Assembly: GCF_007970185.1 (NCBI RefSeq)
Contig: NZ_CP042431.1
Coordinates: 7,485,342-7,549,341 of the forward strand
Direction: 5' to 3'
Source: Pseudobacter ginsenosidimutans
Lineage (GTDB): Bacteria > Bacteroidota > Bacteroidia > Chitinophagales > Chitinophagaceae
DNA length: 64,000 nucleotides
Below are positions 61,878 to 64,000 of the stretch, in pieces. The translations under genes were made by a program, and so were the position numbers. The notes under the pieces are model-generated. The model worked only from the letters and a program-made list of their open reading frames with translations, did not search any database and was not told the origin of the DNA. The first letter of the stretch is position 1; every line of letters starts with the position of its first letter.

Positions 61878-64000
61878 ATGAGAAAGCTCAAAAGACTAAT
61901 TGCATTGTTGCTGCTGCTCGGCCCTCTCGCGCTGATGGCACAGAACAAAAACCCGCTGGTCACTTTATCAGTAAAAGACCAGCCGCTCAAAGAAGTGTTC
62001 CGATCCATTCAATCGCAAACAGGATTGAATATCGCAGTCACGGAAAAGATATTGTCGGAAGCGAAAAAGATCAGTCTCCAGGTTAAGGATATGCCACTGG
62101 AAGAAGTGCTGGAGCAGTGTTTGAAGAACTCTGACCTTAGTTACAGCATCGTTGAAGGAACCATCATTGTAAAAAGAAACAAGTGCAGAGCAATCCCTCT
62201 CCTGCCAATGGTCCGGTCGCTTCCAGTCTGGTAGTGCAGGGTCGTGTGATGAACAGGTCGGGAGATCCTTTTGCGGGAGCCACGGTGAATGTAAGAGGAA
62301 AGAACCGTTCCACCGTTACCAATGAATCCGGCGCCTTCTCCATCCTGGCTGATGAGAATGACCATCTGCTGGTCTCCTTTGTGGATTACAAACCGCAACA
62401 GATAAAAGTGAATGGCCGCAACAACATCAGCATTGTTTTGGAAAGGATCGATAAATCCATGGATGAAGTCACTATCTCAAACGGTTTCCAGCGCATACAA
62501 CAGAAGTACCTCACAGGTTCTGTTACTTCACTGAATATGGATTCCATTATGCAACCGGGATTGAACACGGTTGATAAAATGCTGGAAGGGCGGGTGCCGG
62601 GTCTTATCTACATGCAGAATTCCGGACAGGCCGGCGCTGCGCCAAAACTCAGGATCCGTGGCACTTCCACTTATCTGGGTTCCCGTGAACCCTTGTGGGT
62701 GGTGGATGGCATCATCCGTACCAACCCCATCCCTATACCTGCGGACAGGATCAATGACCCGGATTTCGTGAATCTGTTGGGCAATGCGGTTTCCGGATTG
62801 AATCCCTACGACATCGAGCAGATCGATGTACTGAAAGATGCCACTGCGGCAGCACTGTACGGTGTAAGGGCCGCCAATGGCGTGATAGTGATCACTACCA
62901 AAAGAGGAAAGGCCGGCCCGCCAGTGATCAACTATAATGTAACAGGAACCTATACACGAAGACCGAGGTATACAGACAGGGATGTGTATATGATGGACTC
63001 CCGTGAGCGTGTGGATGTGTCCCGTGAAATAATCGAAAAGAAAATGCCCCTTCGTGGTTCCGGACTTGAAGCTTATGAACAAGCGATTGCCAACTACTAT
63101 GCTGGCCATATCGATTTCGCCACTTTCCAGCAACTGGTCAACAGAGCGGAGTCAGTCAATACAGACTGGCTGGCCCACACCATGCGGGATGTGTATACAT
63201 CCAATCATACGATCGGTATTTCAGGAGGTAATGCGTCTACAACCTATCGTGCTTCAGTAGGTTTTAACTCGGAACCGGGCGTGATCAAAAAAGAGAGCAA
63301 CAACCTGTATACAGGTTCTTTCAATGTTCAGCTCAAATACAGAAAATTCACAGCGGATTTCAATATTATACTAACAAAGGGAAAGCGCCGGTATACTCCC
63401 AGTGAGATCGGTGTAATGAATTATGCCTTTGGCACCAGCCGCGCGATTCCCTTCTACAACGAAGACGGCTCCCCTTACTTTTATTCAACACTTGGTTCTC
63501 AAACCATAATTGATCAATTCTATGATTTCAAAAAAATGAACATCCTTCATGAAATGGATCATACCGGAGAAACAGTGGAAAGCAATGAGTACACTGCCAG
63601 CGCCAACCTTCGCTACGAGATAGCCAGCGGCATACAGTTTAGCACCCTGCTGGCCCATACCGGAGGCAACACGGACCACAATACCTGGTTCGAAGAAAAT
63701 ACCGATTGGGCATACCGGATCAGGAGTCTGGCCTGGCATGGCTCCCAGCAAGTATTCCGTCCGAATATGGATCTGCTTCCTTTCGGCGGGGAACTTCGTC
63801 AGCAGATGGTCAGGAAACAAAACTATACTATCAATGGCCAGCTCGATTTCAGCAGGTACCTCGATTTGAGGAAGAAAAACCTGCTCACCGTAACCCTGGG
63901 CAGTGTACTGAATTCCAACCGCAACAGTATTACAGCGCGAACCAGCAGGGGCTACTACCCTGAGCGTGGTTTCAGCTTCGCCGATATCGATCTGGCAAAA
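61878..64000 (+). pseudogene. SusC/RagA-family TonB-dependent receptor, frameshifted and cut by the window end
   Basis: It starts at ATG 61878 (MRKLKRLIALLLLLGPLALMAQ). The signal peptide is followed by an STN domain (about 25-100). The frame then runs into a stop at 62234. Reading on from the A5 run at 62171-62175 with one more base gives KKKQVQSNPSPANGP and then an open frame to the end of the window. That frame holds the carboxypeptidase-regulatory-like domain (VVQGRVMNRSGDPFAGATVN), the plug (DIEQIDVLKDATAAALYGVRAANGVIVITTKRG) and the first half of the barrel. No stop occurs before 64000, so the 3' end lies outside. The indel is most likely a base-calling error. Confidence 0.85.

Noticed and set aside
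62528-63133. Minus-strand frame of about 200 codons within the second susC
   Set aside because: Antisense to a continuous, motif-bearing SusC reading once the one-base shift at 62171 is allowed.
1-64000. CRISPR arrays, insertion sequences, prophage or defence islands
   Set aside because: No direct-repeat arrays, transposase, integrase or phage genes were seen anywhere in the window.

Overview
The window is a chromosomal segment of a member of the Bacteroidota, most likely family Chitinophagaceae. The evidence is two SusC/RagA outer-membrane receptor loci, each headed by an ECF sigma factor and a FecR-type anti-sigma factor, a SusD lipoprotein, fused GldF/GldG-like ABC permeases, a type IX secretion sorting domain, a long S10-spc ribosomal cluster, and promoters of the Bacteroidota housekeeping type (-33 TTTG, about 19-20 nt, -7 TAnnTTTG). 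I see no rRNA, CRISPR array, insertion sequence or phage gene. There is one tRNA.

Layout. 1-0.7 kb: a DUF937-like protein. 0.7-18.1 kb, minus strand: one uninterrupted train transcribed from right to left: ECF sigma, FecR, SusC, a DUF1735/discoidin lipoprotein, SusD, an ABC ATPase, two paralogous GldFG-like permeases and two paralogous MutS-like ATPases. Gaps are under 80 nt or genes overlap, so it may be a single regulon joining outer-membrane uptake, an inner-membrane ABC machine and MutS-type ATPases. 18.3-31.3 kb: tRNA-Val and housekeeping or metabolic genes (dienelactone hydrolase-like, proline dehydrogenase, dipeptide epimerase, thioesterase, acyltransferase, SIMPL protein, HAD phosphatase, ferritin, ribosomal protein S1, DinB-like, GDCCVxC protein, BaiN-type flavoprotein). 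31.7-44.9 kb, minus: map, secY and the spc and S10 ribosomal genes. 45-51 kb: a lipoprotein, dipeptidyl peptidase IV, and a TPP riboswitch controlling a PnuC/PnuT transporter plus an acyl-CoA-dehydrogenase-like flavoprotein. 51.3-58.6 kb: fusA, then a plus-strand insert (secreted S8 protease, glycosyltransferase), a small minus-strand lipoprotein, then rpsG and rpsL. 58.7-64 kb: ilvE and a second sigma-FecR-SusC locus cut by the window end.

Three points stand out. First, the 17-kb SusC/SusD-ABC-MutS train is the best candidate for an undescribed functional system. Second, at least five genes, probably six (permease, BaiN-like, L14, a small lipoprotein, the S8 protease, the second SusC), are each broken by what looks like one missing base, usually in a homopolymer. 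In L14 restoring one base gives exactly the canonical 122-residue protein, so most of these are probably base-calling errors and not true pseudogenes. Third, two related inverted-repeat elements near 29.5 and 31.5 kb form a dispersed repeat family. The str, S10 and alpha ribosomal clusters, contiguous in many bacteria, are also broken apart here by unrelated genes.
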